Assembly: GCA_035573675.1 (NCBI GenBank)
Contig: DATMAB010000017.1
Coordinates: 62,001 to 126,000 of the forward strand
Direction of reading: 5' to 3'
DNA length: 64,000 nucleotides
Origin: Terriglobales bacterium
GTDB lineage: Bacteria; Acidobacteriota; Terriglobia; Terriglobales; Acidobacteriaceae
This document shows, in pieces, positions 37,952-47,106 of the stretch. The notes below the pieces were generated by a model. The model saw nothing but the letters and a program-made list of their open reading frames with translations. It had not been told where the DNA came from and searched no databases. How positions within the stretch are numbered: position 1 is the first letter of the stretch; every line of letters begins with the position of its first letter. The position numbers were made by a program, and so were the translations under genes.

Positions 37952-39154
37952 ATGCTCCCGCTCTCCTATCGCGAGCTGCTTCCAGCGCTCATCTCGCTCG
38001 GCGGCCTGTTGCTGCTGCTTTGGCTGCTGCTGTGGCTGGCCGTGCGCGGCGTGCGGCGCTGGGCCCAGGCCATGGGCAGGGAAGACCTGGCCAACCGGGA
38101 AGCGATCGGGCAGTGGGAGAAACAGCTCAACAAGGTACTGCGAAGGACCATCGCGGCCGTCGCCATGGTGGCTACGGCCATGCTCCTGCTGCGGGGATTC
38201 GGCCTGCACGGCCTGAAACGCCTGGGCTGGGAAGAGGTGGAGGGCTGGGCGACCGGTCCTGGGCTGCGCATCCTGATGATCGCGGTCGGCGCCTACGCGT
38301 TGAACCGCGTGTTGCGCCTTTCGATCGAACACTTGTCCAGCCTCATGGTTCCGGCGGAGGGAACACGAATCGCGATCGTGGAGCGGGAGAAGCGGGCGCA
38401 AACCCTGAGCCGTACCTTGGGCAAACTGGTTACGGCGCTGTTGTTCGGCATTGCTGGCCTCATGATGCTGCGTGAACTGCGCGTAGACATCATGCCCATC
38501 CTCACCGGCGCGGGCATCGTGGGTCTGGCTGTGGGCTTCGGAGCGCAGCACCTGGTGCGCGATGTCATTTCCGGGTTCTTCATCATCCTGGAAAACCAGA
38601 TCCGCGTCGGCGACATTGTGAACATCAACGGCAAGGGCGGGCTGGTGGAAGCCATCCGCCTGCGCACCACCGTGATCCGCAGCTTCGACGGCACCGTGCA
38701 CATCTTTCCCAACGGCGCCATCACCGAGGTCTCCAACCTTACCAAGGACTATTCCTTCGCCGTGCTCGACCTGGGCGTGGCCTACAAGGAGAACGTGGAC
38801 CGCGTGATGGAGGTGTTGCGGGAGATTGGCAACCAGTTGGAAACCGACGCAGAGTGGCGGGAGAAGATCCTCGAGCCGCTGGAGATCGCCGGCGTGGATC
38901 GCTTCGCCGATTCCGCCGTGATCATCAAGATGCGCATCAAGACGCTGCCGCAGGAGCAGTTCAACGTGGGCCGCGAGCTGCGCCGGCGCATCAAGAACCG
39001 CTTCGACGCGCTGGGCATCGAGATCCCGTATCCGCACGTCTCAGTCTATTTCGGTGAAGCCAGCCGCCCTTTCGCCGTGGATATGGCGGACCGCATGCGC
39101 GCCTTCGAGCCGCAGGAACGTCCAGCGAGCAAGAGTGCAGAGCGCACCGACTAG
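37952..39154 (+). CDS. MscS-family mechanosensitive ion channel
   Basis: 400 residues. Hydrophobic segments at about 10-30, 65-83, 100-120 and 150-170 lead into the pore helix region GAGIVGLAVGFGAQHLVRDVISGFFIILENQIRVGDIVNI, the hallmark Gly/Ala-packed TM3 and start of the MscS beta domain. FPNGAITEVSNLTKDY and the C-terminal alpha/beta domain follow. It acts as a tension-gated safety valve in osmotic downshock. Its 3' end overlaps the convergent TPR gene by 4 nt. Confidence 0.92.
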   Translation: MLPLSYRELLPALISLGGLLLLLWLLLWLAVRGVRRWAQAMGREDLANREAIGQWEKQLNKVLRRTIAAVAMVATAMLLLRGFGLHGLKRLGWEEVEGWATGPGLRILMIAVGAYALNRVLRLSIEHLSSLMVPAEGTRIAIVEREKRAQTLSRTLGKLVTALLFGIAGLMMLRELRVDIMPILTGAGIVGLAVGFGAQHLVRDVISGFFIILENQIRVGDIVNINGKGGLVEAIRLRTTVIRSFDGTVHIFPNGAITEVSNLTKDYSFAVLDLGVAYKENVDRVMEVLREIGNQLETDAEWREKILEPLEIAGVDRFADSAVIIKMRIKTLPQEQFNVGRELRRRIKNRFDALGIEIPYPHVSVYFGEASRPFAVDMADRMRAFEPQERPASKSAERTD

Positions 39155-40803
39155 AAGCGCGACGCCGTCAGCACGACATCCGCCCGCTTCCACGCCTGCT
39201 GGAAGCGCTTTTCAGCCTCGGCGGCCTCCGCAGCCTTGCCTTGCGCCTTCAAGCTCTGCATCAGGCCGAAGAGCGACCAGCCGTTCTCGCGGTGGATGCG
39301 CAAGTCTTGGCGGTAGACCGCTTCCGCCTCAGCGGCACGGCCAGCTTCAAGCAACGCTGCGCCCAGCCAGTGACGCGCCGGATAAGGCCAGTCGGCGGGT
39401 TCGTTGTAGGTGAGGGCGTCTTCGCCGGCCACCGCCTTTTTCAGGTGGTCGATAGCGGCATCCCACTTGCCCTGGCGCGCGGCAATCTCACCGGCCAGCG
39501 AGTGGCTGGCGATGTCGGCGACTTGAACCGCCTTGTTGTTGCCGACGGCGAAGTTCTTCAGCTCCGCCTTGGCGGAAAGGGCGTTGAGCTGCGCCAGCTC
39601 CTTTTCCGCTTCCGGCAACTGCTTCTTACCGGCATGAGCCATGCCGCGCGCGTAGTGCCAGATGGCCTCAAGGAACGGCGTCTTGCCGGGAAGCGGTTCC
39701 TTCAGGATGTCGTCCCACAGGCCGAAGCGCACCATGGTGAAAAGCGGCGTGACGGCGATACTCTGCGCGAACGAAGGCGCCGTGCTCATGTCCTCCGGCA
39801 GCGTAGTGGCCCCCTTGCGCGCCGAGGAGAGTGCCCGCCGGCTGCGTCCCTCGAATAGCGTCGCGTAGTTCAAGAAGTGGATGTTGTGCGGGTAGTAGCC
39901 GACGAAATACAGGCCCTTTTCTCCGCTGCGCGCGAAATAGGCTTCATCGGCCAGCGTGCCCCATTCGTTGGCCGTGGCGGCGTCCTGGTAGCGACCCACG
40001 CGGATCCATATGTGGCCGGGCATGTGCACCAGGTGGCCGGCCTCCGGCGCCAGCAGCGCGAGCCGCTCAGCACTGGGTACGGCGCGGTCCGGATCTTTCG
40101 CCTCCAGGATGTGGATGTGGTAGTGGTTGGCGCCAGCATGGTCGAGGTGCCTGGCAAGCACACTCTCGAGCACGCGAATCGCGTCCTCCGTTCCGGGGTG
40201 CGGCTGCCCATCCTTGGACCAGTAGTTCCAGGGCATGGCCTCCATAAGCGCGGCGGCGTAGAGGACCAATGCGTCGGCATCATCGGGATAGCGCGCCGCC
40301 ACCTTGGCCATGACTTCCGCGTACTTCTTGTTGAGTTCGGCCTGGTCGGCGTCCTTGTCCGCGGAAAAACGCACCGCCAGCGCTTCGATATAGGCGCGCT
40401 CCGCTTCCGTGGCACCGGCGGTCAGCGCCCGCGCCTTCTCGAGGGCTTGATGGGCGGCCAGATTGCGCTCCCTGTCCCCGGGGTCGTTGATGTTCGGGCC
40501 CAGGGCCAGCGCCTCGCCCCAGAAAGCCATGGCCAGCTTGGGGTCGTGCTTCTGCGCCTCGCGGAAGCTGCGAATGGCTTCGGCATGGTTGAAGGCATAG
40601 ACCAGGTTCAGTCCCTGGTCGAAGTACCGCTGCGCCGTCGCCGACTGCGTGCTCACTCGGTGATGCCAGTCGCCCACCGCGTCGAACAGCAGCGCGGGCT
40701 GGTCGGTGCGTTTGGGATTCTCCACCGGGTGCTGGTGCTGGGCCAGGGCCGAGACAGCCAGCCAGCACAGCAGTGCAATCGCAAAAGCACGCAAAAGAGA
40801 CAT
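39151..40803 (-). CDS. Secreted TPR-rich protein
   Basis: 550 residues with a signal peptide (AIALLCWLAVSALA). It contains TPR-type segments (YFDQGLNLVYAFNHAEAIRSFREAQKHDPKLAMAFWGEALALGPN, then EAELEK and AEAVYRQDLRIHRENG near the end). Conserved His-containing runs such as GANHYHIHILEAKDPDRAVPSAERLALLAPEAGHLVHMPGHIWIRVGRYQDA are typical of a large acidobacterial and proteobacterial family of unknown activity. Convergent with mscS. Confidence 0.82.
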   Translation of the reverse strand: MSLLRAFAIALLCWLAVSALAQHQHPVENPKRTDQPALLFDAVGDWHHRVSTQSATAQRYFDQGLNLVYAFNHAEAIRSFREAQKHDPKLAMAFWGEALALGPNINDPGDRERNLAAHQALEKARALTAGATEAERAYIEALAVRFSADKDADQAELNKKYAEVMAKVAARYPDDADALVLYAAALMEAMPWNYWSKDGQPHPGTEDAIRVLESVLARHLDHAGANHYHIHILEAKDPDRAVPSAERLALLAPEAGHLVHMPGHIWIRVGRYQDAATANEWGTLADEAYFARSGEKGLYFVGYYPHNIHFLNYATLFEGRSRRALSSARKGATTLPEDMSTAPSFAQSIAVTPLFTMVRFGLWDDILKEPLPGKTPFLEAIWHYARGMAHAGKKQLPEAEKELAQLNALSAKAELKNFAVGNNKAVQVADIASHSLAGEIAARQGKWDAAIDHLKKAVAGEDALTYNEPADWPYPARHWLGAALLEAGRAAEAEAVYRQDLRIHRENGWSLFGLMQSLKAQGKAAEAAEAEKRFQQAWKRADVVLTASRF

Positions 40804-40908
40804 CGCTCACCTCGGGGATTGTCGTGCGACGTTGAAGAAAAAAATTCTAGCATCGCAGGCGGCGGGGAGCGAACAGCCGCCGCAGGATTCGCTAGAATCT
40901 GATCCGGG

Positions 40909-41352
40909 ATGACCGAGCCGATGCCCACGTGCGAGTTCGATGCCGGCAAGTTGCTGGTGCGCCTGAATGTGACCTTCTCGGCGGAGATGAGCGCCATCGA
41001 CGGCGTCACCGAGGGCGTGATGGCCGTGGCGCGGGAGATGGAATGCGCCAAGGGCAAGGAATTCGAGGTGGAGACTGCCCTGCGTGAAGCACTGGCCAAC
41101 GCCATCGTGCACGGCGCCGGCGGCGATCCCGCAAAGCAGATCCAGTGCTGCGTCGCCTGCGACGAAGCCCGCGGCATGCTCCTCGTGGTGCGCGACCCGG
41201 GCGAAGGCTTCGACCCGGCCTCCATCCCCAGCCCCGTCGTCGGCCAGAACGTCTACCGCAGCCACGGCCGCGGCATCTACCTCATCAACCAGCTCATGGA
41301 CAAAGTCGAATTCGCCGCCAACGGGACCGAGATCCGCATGGTCAAACGCTGA
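40909..41352 (+). CDS. RsbW/SpoIIAB-like serine kinase-type ATPase (anti-sigma factor family)
   Basis: 147 residues. GHKL ATPase motifs are present: N-box EALANAIVHG, G1 box VRDPGEGFDP and GRGIYLINQLMD. The family comprises small kinases that bind sigma factors or phosphorylate STAS antagonists; here no STAS, sigma or PP2C gene is adjacent (the PP2C gene is 33 kb away). Soluble, cytoplasmic. Start is ATG at 40909; a second ATG is four codons later. Confidence 0.85.
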   Translation: MTEPMPTCEFDAGKLLVRLNVTFSAEMSAIDGVTEGVMAVAREMECAKGKEFEVETALREALANAIVHGAGGDPAKQIQCCVACDEARGMLLVVRDPGEGFDPASIPSPVVGQNVYRSHGRGIYLINQLMDKVEFAANGTEIRMVKR

Positions 41353-41422
41353 GCCTGGCGCAAGGATCCGGCGCCTTCAGGCAATCGCTCCCCGCCCCCG
41401 TGCTAACCTGTAAAGGAACTGC

Positions 41423-41509
41423 GCCGGGATGGCGGAACTGGCAGACGCAGCGGACTCAAAATCCGCCGGGCTTCGGCCCTTGGGGGTTCGATTCCCCCTC
41501 CCGGCACCA
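41423..41509 (+). tRNA. tRNA-Leu (anticodon CAA)
   Basis: The acceptor stem GCCGGGA pairs with TCCCGGC, the T arm reads GGGGGTTCGATTCCCCC, and the anticodon loop CTCAAAA gives anticodon CAA. The long variable arm (CGGGCTTCGGCCCTTG) marks a class II tRNA. The CCA end is encoded. 87 nt including CCA. Confidence 0.95.
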
Positions 41510-41736
41510 GGAGCAGTTAGAGGCGGTGGCAGAGGCAGTGGCCAGCCGTCGGTGGTCCGTGGTCAGGGTCGCAAGCGACGGCGTGAAGACCGCCGCCCGC
41601 TAACGGACCCGAGCGTGGAGCGTCCAATTCTCCGATCCCCAAGGAACCAGCCAAAGGAAAGCTGCGTACTCGTGCTCGTGCCCTGGAACGTAACGTCCCA
41701 CACTCTCTCTACCCCCATTCCAAGGAGTCAATTTCC

Positions 41737-43545
41737 ATGCGTTCTTTCTGTGTGCTGATTCTGGCGGTTTGTCTGCTGCCGCTGAGTGCGGTGGCGGCGC
41801 CGCCTGATGCCAAGACCGACCTGGAAGCGCGGCGCAAGGCGCTCAACGACCTGATCCAGGAGCAGTGGGAATACACGCTGCGCACCAACCCGGAATTCGC
41901 TTCCATCCTGGGCGACAAGCGCTACAACGACAAGGTCAGCGACCTCTCGCTGAAGGCCATCGAAGACGACCTGGCTGAGACGAAAAAGTTCCTCGCCCGC
42001 TTCGAGGCCATCGATACCACCGGCTTCCCACCGCAGGAAGCGCTGAACAAGCAGCTCATGGTGCGCGACCTCCGCAACCGGCTGGAGGACGCCCAGTGGA
42101 AGGAATGGGAGATGCCCATCACGCAGATCTCCGGCATCCACCTGGAGGCGCCGCAACTGGTGCACTTGTTCCCTTTTGACACGGTGAAGGACTACGAGGA
42201 CTTCATCGCGCGCATGCGGCAATTTCCCAAGGCCATGGACCAGACCATGGAGCACATGCGGGCCGGCATGCGGGACAACCTGATGCCGCCGAAGTTCCTG
42301 TTGGAAAAAGTGGTGACGCAGGCGGAGAACCTGGCCGGCCAGAAGCCGGAGGAAAGTCCCTTCGCGCAGCCGCTCTCAAAGTTCCCCAAGAACTTTTCCG
42401 AAGCCGACCAGGCCCGCCTGCGCGCCGAGTTCCTGGAGGTGATCGGTAGCACGGTGCTTCCGGCCTACGCGCGATTCGCCAAGTTCGTGAAGGAGGAGTA
42501 CGCGCCGCGCGGCCGCACCGAGCCGGGCATGTGGTCGCTGCCGGACGGAGCCGAGCGCTACGCCCGGCGTGCGAAACGCAGCACGACGACCGATCTGACG
42601 CCGGAAGAGATCCACCAGATCGGCCTGCGCGAAGTGGCCCGCATCGAGGGTGAACAGCTCGCTATCGCCAAGAAGCTCGGCTATCCGGACCTGAAGAGCT
42701 TCCGCGAGCACGTGAAGAACGACCGCAACCTGTACGCCAAGTCGCGCCAGCAGATCCTCGACCTCTACCAGAAGTACACCGACCAGATGCAGGCCAAGCT
42801 GCCGGAACTCTTCGGGCGGCTGCCCAAGGGCGGGATGAAGATCATGCCGGTGGAGGAGTTCCGCGAGAAGGAAGCGCCAGGCGCCCAGTACCAGCAGGGC
42901 ACGCCCGACGGCTCACGTCCCGGCCTGGTGCAGGTGAACACCTTTGAACCGGAGAAGCGCCAGACCATCAGCATGGAGTCTACGGCCTACCACGAGGGTC
43001 TGCCGGGCCACCATCTGCAAGTCGCCATCGGGCAGGAGCTGCCGGCGCTGCCGCCCTTCCGCCAGCAGGCCTTCTACGGTGCGTTCGTCGAGGGCTGGGC
43101 GCTGTACTCGGAACGTTTGGGCAAGGAGGTGGGCTTCTACCAGGACCCCTACAACGACTTCGGCCGCCTGGAGGACGAGATGCTCCGCGCCATCCGCCTG
43201 GTGGTGGACACCGGCTTCCACTACAAGAAGTGGACGCGCGACCAGGTGGTGCAGTTCTTCCACGACCACTCCGCCATCGACGAAGTGAACGTGCAGAGCG
43301 AGACCGACCGCTACATCGTGTGGCCGGGCCAGGCGCTCAGCTACAAGATCGGGCAACTGACCATCCTGAAGCTGCGCGAAGAGGCCAAGAAAGAGCTGGG
43401 CCCGAAGTTCGACATCCGCAAGTTCCACGACGCGGTGCTGGGCTCGAGCGCGCTGCCCATGGATGTACTGGAGTCGGAAATCCACCGCTGGATCGCGCAG
43501 GAGAAATCGGCGGCGGGGATGACCTCGGCCGGCGCGCCCAGGTAA
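41737..43545 (+). CDS. Secreted DUF885 family hydrolase (putative metallopeptidase)
   Basis: 602 residues with a signal peptide (FCVLILAVCLLPLSAVAA) and AAGGAG upstream of the ATG at 41737. DUF885 hallmarks are the zinc-binding HEGLPGHH (residues 419-426) and the EGWALYSERLGKE motif about 30 residues later; RYIVWPGQALSYKIGQ near the C-terminus is also typical. The fold is related to M32-type carboxypeptidases. Substrate unknown; probably periplasmic peptide turnover. Confidence 0.88.
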   Translation: MRSFCVLILAVCLLPLSAVAAPPDAKTDLEARRKALNDLIQEQWEYTLRTNPEFASILGDKRYNDKVSDLSLKAIEDDLAETKKFLARFEAIDTTGFPPQEALNKQLMVRDLRNRLEDAQWKEWEMPITQISGIHLEAPQLVHLFPFDTVKDYEDFIARMRQFPKAMDQTMEHMRAGMRDNLMPPKFLLEKVVTQAENLAGQKPEESPFAQPLSKFPKNFSEADQARLRAEFLEVIGSTVLPAYARFAKFVKEEYAPRGRTEPGMWSLPDGAERYARRAKRSTTTDLTPEEIHQIGLREVARIEGEQLAIAKKLGYPDLKSFREHVKNDRNLYAKSRQQILDLYQKYTDQMQAKLPELFGRLPKGGMKIMPVEEFREKEAPGAQYQQGTPDGSRPGLVQVNTFEPEKRQTISMESTAYHEGLPGHHLQVAIGQELPALPPFRQQAFYGAFVEGWALYSERLGKEVGFYQDPYNDFGRLEDEMLRAIRLVVDTGFHYKKWTRDQVVQFFHDHSAIDEVNVQSETDRYIVWPGQALSYKIGQLTILKLREEAKKELGPKFDIRKFHDAVLGSSALPMDVLESEIHRWIAQEKSAAGMTSAGAPR

Positions 43546-43633
43546 GCTCGTCGAAGAAAGCTGGGAGAGGGTGGCGCGAGCCGCCCTCGTCTTTTTTCGA
43601 TTTTGGTTGCCGTTCGGCCATAATAGCGGCTCC

Positions 43634-44581
43634 ATGAGGCTTTTAGCTTGTCTCCGCCTGCTCGCTTTGTTCGCCGTGTTGACGATGCAGGCGGCCGCCC
43701 AGACCGAACCCCTGCGCCCGGAATGGTGCCGGCAGCTGCCGCGCGCGCAGTACGCGACGCTGGAACGCGTGAAGTCGGCCGATGACTGGTTCGAGGTCTA
43801 TCGCGTTCGCCCGGGCGTCTTTGCCATCTATGAACCCAGGCAGTTCGAAGAGGTCATCTCGTATCTCATCGTGGGCTCGAAGCGCGCGCTGCTGTTCGAC
43901 ACCGGGCTGGGCGTGGGCCGCATCTCCGAGGTCGCGCGCAAGCTGACCCGGCTGCCGGTCACGGTCCTCAACTCGCACACTCACTTCGACCATACCGGCG
44001 GGAACGCCGAGTTCCGGAACATCCTGGGGATGGACACCGACTATACGCGCCGCAGCGCGGAAGGAGGGTTGGATCCGTTTGCTCGCGACCTGCTTGCGCC
44101 CGAGCGCCTGTGCGGCAACCTGCCCCAGGGAGTCAAGGGTCCGGTGCCGACGCGGGCCTTCCACATCACTCGCTTCATACGCGACGGGGAGAGAATCGAC
44201 TTGGGCGACCGTGTGGTCGAGGTGGTGGCAACACCCGGCCACACGCCGGACTCGCTCTGCCTGCTCGACCGCAAGAACCGCCTGCTGTTCACCGGCGACA
44301 CGTTCTACCTGGGGCCCATCTACCTGTTCACGGAAGAGACCGATTTCGAAGCCTATGCGAAATCGGTGGAGCGGCTGGCGGAGCTTGTGCCTGCGCTTGA
44401 CGCCGTGCTCACCGCACACAACGTCCCGGTAGCGAAGCCAGGACAGCTCACACAGCTGGCGGAGGCGGTGAGCAACGTCCGGTCCGGGCAGGCGCAGGCG
44501 AAGACGACGGAGGGAAGGCGCGAATACGACTTCGGCGACTTCTCGCTGTTGCTGGGCCCGGATTCAGGCCAAAGCAAGTAG
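43634..44581 (+). CDS. Secreted MBL-fold metallo-hydrolase
   Basis: 315 residues from the ATG at 43634 with a signal peptide (LLALFAVLTMQAAAQ). Metallo-beta-lactamase motifs: NSHTHFDHTGGNAEF (HxHxDH), TPGHTPDSLCLLD and FTGDTFYLGP, with a last His in LTAHNVPV. The substrate cannot be read from the sequence; class B beta-lactamase-like, glyoxalase-II-like and other activities are possible. Same strand as the DUF885 gene, 88 nt downstream. Confidence 0.85.
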   Translation: MRLLACLRLLALFAVLTMQAAAQTEPLRPEWCRQLPRAQYATLERVKSADDWFEVYRVRPGVFAIYEPRQFEEVISYLIVGSKRALLFDTGLGVGRISEVARKLTRLPVTVLNSHTHFDHTGGNAEFRNILGMDTDYTRRSAEGGLDPFARDLLAPERLCGNLPQGVKGPVPTRAFHITRFIRDGERIDLGDRVVEVVATPGHTPDSLCLLDRKNRLLFTGDTFYLGPIYLFTEETDFEAYAKSVERLAELVPALDAVLTAHNVPVAKPGQLTQLAEAVSNVRSGQAQAKTTEGRREYDFGDFSLLLGPDSGQSK

Positions 44582-44608
44582 AGCGCGGAAAAATAGTGCG
44601 GAAATGCA

Positions 44609-44632
44609 GAAGGCGACCCAAAGGCCGCCTTC
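44609..44632. terminator. Bidirectional hairpin between the MBL and cold-shock genes
   Basis: GAAGGCG pairs with CGCCTTC around a 10-nt loop. It lies 28 nt after the MBL stop and 19 nt after the convergent cold-shock stop. No strong T-run on either strand. Confidence 0.5.
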
Positions 44633-44650
44633 GCGGTTACGGCTGAGAAA

Positions 44651-44851
44651 TTAGAGAGGTTGCACGTTCTCTGCCTGCCAGCCCTTCGGTCCCTTCACGA
44701 CGTTGAACTGCACGGCCTGGCCTTCCTGCAGGCTGCGGAAACCGTTCGCCTGGATGGCCGAAAAGTGCACGAAGACGTCCTCGCCACTCTGCCGGCTGAT
44801 GAAGCCATAGCCTTTCGCGTCGTTGAACCACTTCACTGTTCCTTGTTCCAT
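44651..44851 (-). CDS. Cold-shock protein (CspA family)
   Basis: 66 residues, the usual length. RNA-binding motifs RNP1 KGYGFI and RNP2 VFVHF are intact, with the start [15 protein letters not shown]. It is a single-stranded nucleic-acid chaperone. The gene is preceded by a long gap to the repeat cluster at 45.0 kb, leaving room for the long 5' leader typical of csp mRNAs; a TATAGT -10-like element lies about 120 nt upstream on the minus strand. Confidence 0.95.
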   Translation of the reverse strand: MEQGTVKWFNDAKGYGFISRQSGEDVFVHFSAIQANGFRSLQEGQAVQFNVVKGPKGWQAENVQPL

Positions 44852-45097
44852 TGTGTTCTTACACCACTTCCTTCATTGGATTTACGCTGAGCTGAACCGG
44901 AGGATACTGCAGAGGCAGGAACTGCTGAGCAGTGCTGCTTCACAACCGTTTCGAATTCGACGTTGTATTTACTATACACGGGTTTGCCGGTTCTGGCTAC
45001 CGGGCAGACCTTGTCTAGAATCTGTCCGGCTCTGTTGGACATCCTGTCTTGAAAGGGCGCGGCTTCAGCCGCGCCGGAGCGGCCCCCCAAATGAATT

Positions 45098-45165
45098 GTC
45101 ATCCCGAGGGCCCGCGAGGGAGCGACGCGGACCGAGCGGGCCCGAGGGACCTTGGTTTTTCCGCC
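45098..45165 (+). repeat. GTCATCCCGAGGG-type dispersed repeat, third copy
   Basis: It opens TTGTCATCCCGAGGGCCCGC, has a middle with mirrored GAGCGGGCCCGAGGG and ends GACCTTGGTTTTT. Related to the copies at 10837 and 13967. Confidence 0.55.
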
Positions 45166-45201
45166 ATTTTGTGCCAAGACCGCTCTTGAGGATGTCAAGC
45201 C

Positions 45202-45331
45202 AAGCCGTCTCATAAATGTGCACTGGACCGATTTTCGGTGGGAGAGCGGGGCTTCAGCCCCGCGTTGGAGGCTGCATCTAGATGGGCTTTAGCCCTGGAC
45301 AGCTCGACTCACGACATTTGTGAGACGGCTT
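45202..45331. mobile_element. 130-bp MITE-like element with 18-bp inverted ends
   Basis: The left end AAGCCGTCTCATAAATGT (45202-45219) and the right end ACATTTGTGAGACGGCTT (45314-45331) are inverted repeats with one mismatch in 18. Inside lies the second copy of the GCTTCAGCC/GGGCTTTAGCCC repeat (45221-45299) also present at 32-104, which lacks such ends. There is no coding capacity. Non-autonomous transposable element or composite hairpin are both possible; no target-site duplication is obvious. Confidence 0.5.
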
Positions 45332-45339
45332 CCAGCCGT

Positions 45340-45828
45340 TCAGCCTTCGGTCCACGTTCCCAACAAGCGCCGCAGCAGTACCAACTGTCCCAGATGATAG
45401 GCGTTGTGGTCCGCCACCAACAGCGCCTCCCTCAGGAGGGTCTGGCCATCGCCCCAGGGGATGCGGGCGAACAGATCGGTCCTGGGGTTGCGCACCAGCG
45501 CTTGCATGGCTTTGAGGTCTCTGCGGAACGCGGCCACGGAGCGGTTCCAAGCGGCGCCACTGGGCGGCGCGGCCGTGGCGGGCCAGTATCCTTCGGGAAA
45601 CTTGGGCGAGACGTGCTTGCGGTTGCGGCTGAACTCCAGGATGTCCCACTGCGCGATGCGGAGGTGTTCGAGCAGTTGCCAGGCCGTGTGTGGCGCGCCC
45701 TTCGCCTTCACGCCCCGCAGGCGGGCGGGGAAACGGGCAATAGCTTCGTCAAATGGCAGATGCGCGTGCCCGCCGCGCAGCAGATCGTAAAGGTGTTGGC
45801 GCAAGGCCTGGGTGGCTTGATCTCGCAT
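45340..45828 (-). CDS. DinB family protein
   Basis: 162 residues. Four-helix DinB pattern with metal-site histidines in [17 protein letters not shown] and [21 protein letters not shown]. DinB-like proteins are related to bacillithiol/mycothiol-dependent transferases; the exact substrate is unknown. The gene ends 8 nt from the right end of the inverted-repeat element. Confidence 0.82.
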   Translation of the reverse strand: MRDQATQALRQHLYDLLRGGHAHLPFDEAIARFPARLRGVKAKGAPHTAWQLLEHLRIAQWDILEFSRNRKHVSPKFPEGYWPATAAPPSGAAWNRSVAAFRRDLKAMQALVRNPRTDLFARIPWGDGQTLLREALLVADHNAYHLGQLVLLRRLLGTWTEG

Positions 45829-45930
45829 GGTGCATCTCCTTTTCCAAATCTTACGTCGCTCCTTTATAGCAATGGGCGGCGCGCACCGGCTTGCATTTCC
45901 TTGCGGTCTTTTCTATCGTGCGCAACGGCC

Positions 45931-47106
45931 ATGCGCCGACCGTTTCCCGCCTGTGACCCGGTGTCGCGCCGGGAGTTTTTGCGCACCAGCCTGCTCGCTG
46001 GAGGAGCATTGGCTCTGGGCGCAGGCGGGCTGCAAGCGGCCCCGCTCCCCGGCAAGCGGCACATGCTGGTGCGCTCCCTGCGCTTCCTCGACCTGGAAAT
46101 GCCGATGGACCGCCTGGGAGCGTGGATCACGCCGGTGGAGCTTTTCTTTGTCCGCAACCACATGGCGGAGCCTTACGGGCTGGATCCCGATGAGTGGCGG
46201 CTGCGTGTGGCCGGCGAGGTGGAGCGCCCGCTGGTCCTCACCTATGCCGACCTCGCAAAGCTGGAACCGGCCACCGTGGTCAACACTTTGGAGTGTGCCG
46301 GCAACGGCCGCGGGTTCTTCCGGCCGCAGGTCCCGGGAGTCCAGTGGGAGCGCGGCGCAGTGGGCAATGCGCGATGGAGCGGCGTGCGTCTGCGCGATGT
46401 GCTGACCCACGCGGGTCTCAAGCGAAACGCACGTCATGTTGCATTTCGCGGCATGGACGAGCCGCCCGGCAAGGTGCCGGCGTTCGTTCGCAGCATCCCC
46501 ATCGAGAAGGCAATGCATGCGGACACGCTGCTGGCCACGCGCATGAATGGCACGCCGCTGACCAAACACCACGGCGCACCTCTGCGCGCGGTGGTCCCGG
46601 GCTGGGTGGCGGCGGCGTCGGTGAAGTGGCTGGCGGAGATCCAGGTGCTCGACCGCGAATTCGAAGGGAACTTCATGAACCCGGGCTACCGCATTCCGCG
46701 GCGTCCCGTGCAGCCGGGCCAGGCGGTGAATCACAACGACACTGATCCGGTGACGGCGTTGTCGGTCAAGTCCATCATCGCGCAGCCGGCCGAAGGTGCA
46801 ATCCTCCCTTTGGCGCCGGTGCGCATCCACGGTGCCGCCTGGGCCGGGGAGCACGACGTCACGCGCGTCGAGGTCTCGATCGACGGTGGAAGGACGTGGC
46901 AGCCGGCGCAGCTCGGGCGCCAGCAGGCGCGCTACGCGTGGCGGCTGTGGGAGTTCGCCTGGCAGCCGAAATCGCGCGGGGAGTACGCGCTGCGGTCGCG
47001 CGCGACGGACAGCGCAGGACGCACCCAGCCGCTCGCGCCCACGTGGAATCCGGGCGGCTATCTGTGGAACGTTGCCGACGAGGTGAAAGTCCGTGTCGAA
47101 GGCTAG
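45931..47106 (+). CDS. Sulfite-oxidase-like molybdopterin enzyme, Tat-exported
   Basis: 391 residues from the ATG at 45931 (the open frame extends further upstream without a good start). A Tat signal SRREFLRTSLLAGG is followed by the sulfite-oxidase Moco domain: FFVRNH, and the Mo-ligand Cys in NTLECAGNGRGF; RYAWRLWEFAW and the Ig-like dimerisation domain form the C-terminus. It probably oxidises sulfite or a related substrate in the periplasm. It overlaps by 14 nt a gene for a c-type cytochrome, the expected electron acceptor, as in SorAB. Confidence 0.88.
   Translation: MRRPFPACDPVSRREFLRTSLLAGGALALGAGGLQAAPLPGKRHMLVRSLRFLDLEMPMDRLGAWITPVELFFVRNHMAEPYGLDPDEWRLRVAGEVERPLVLTYADLAKLEPATVVNTLECAGNGRGFFRPQVPGVQWERGAVGNARWSGVRLRDVLTHAGLKRNARHVAFRGMDEPPGKVPAFVRSIPIEKAMHADTLLATRMNGTPLTKHHGAPLRAVVPGWVAAASVKWLAEIQVLDREFEGNFMNPGYRIPRRPVQPGQAVNHNDTDPVTALSVKSIIAQPAEGAILPLAPVRIHGAAWAGEHDVTRVEVSIDGGRTWQPAQLGRQQARYAWRLWEFAWQPKSRGEYALRSRATDSAGRTQPLAPTWNPGGYLWNVADEVKVRVEG

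Larger units (their letters stand above)
44852..45339. other. 488-base gap: csp leader and a cluster of dispersed repeats
   Basis: The first ~150 bases are the probable csp 5' region. From 45056 on come the perfect palindrome GGCGCGGCTTCAGCCGCGCC (45056-45075), a GTCATCCCGAGGG-type repeat (about 45098-45165) and the 130-bp inverted-end element (45202-45331). No gene is supported. Confidence 0.65.

Noticed and set aside
39877-40902. Plus-strand frame opposite the large TPR gene
   Set aside because: Antisense of a gene with clear signal peptide and TPR pattern.
45238-45930. Upstream extension of the sulfite-oxidase-like frame
   Set aside because: It overlaps the DinB gene and repeat element on the other strand; the Tat signal begins right after the ATG at 45931.
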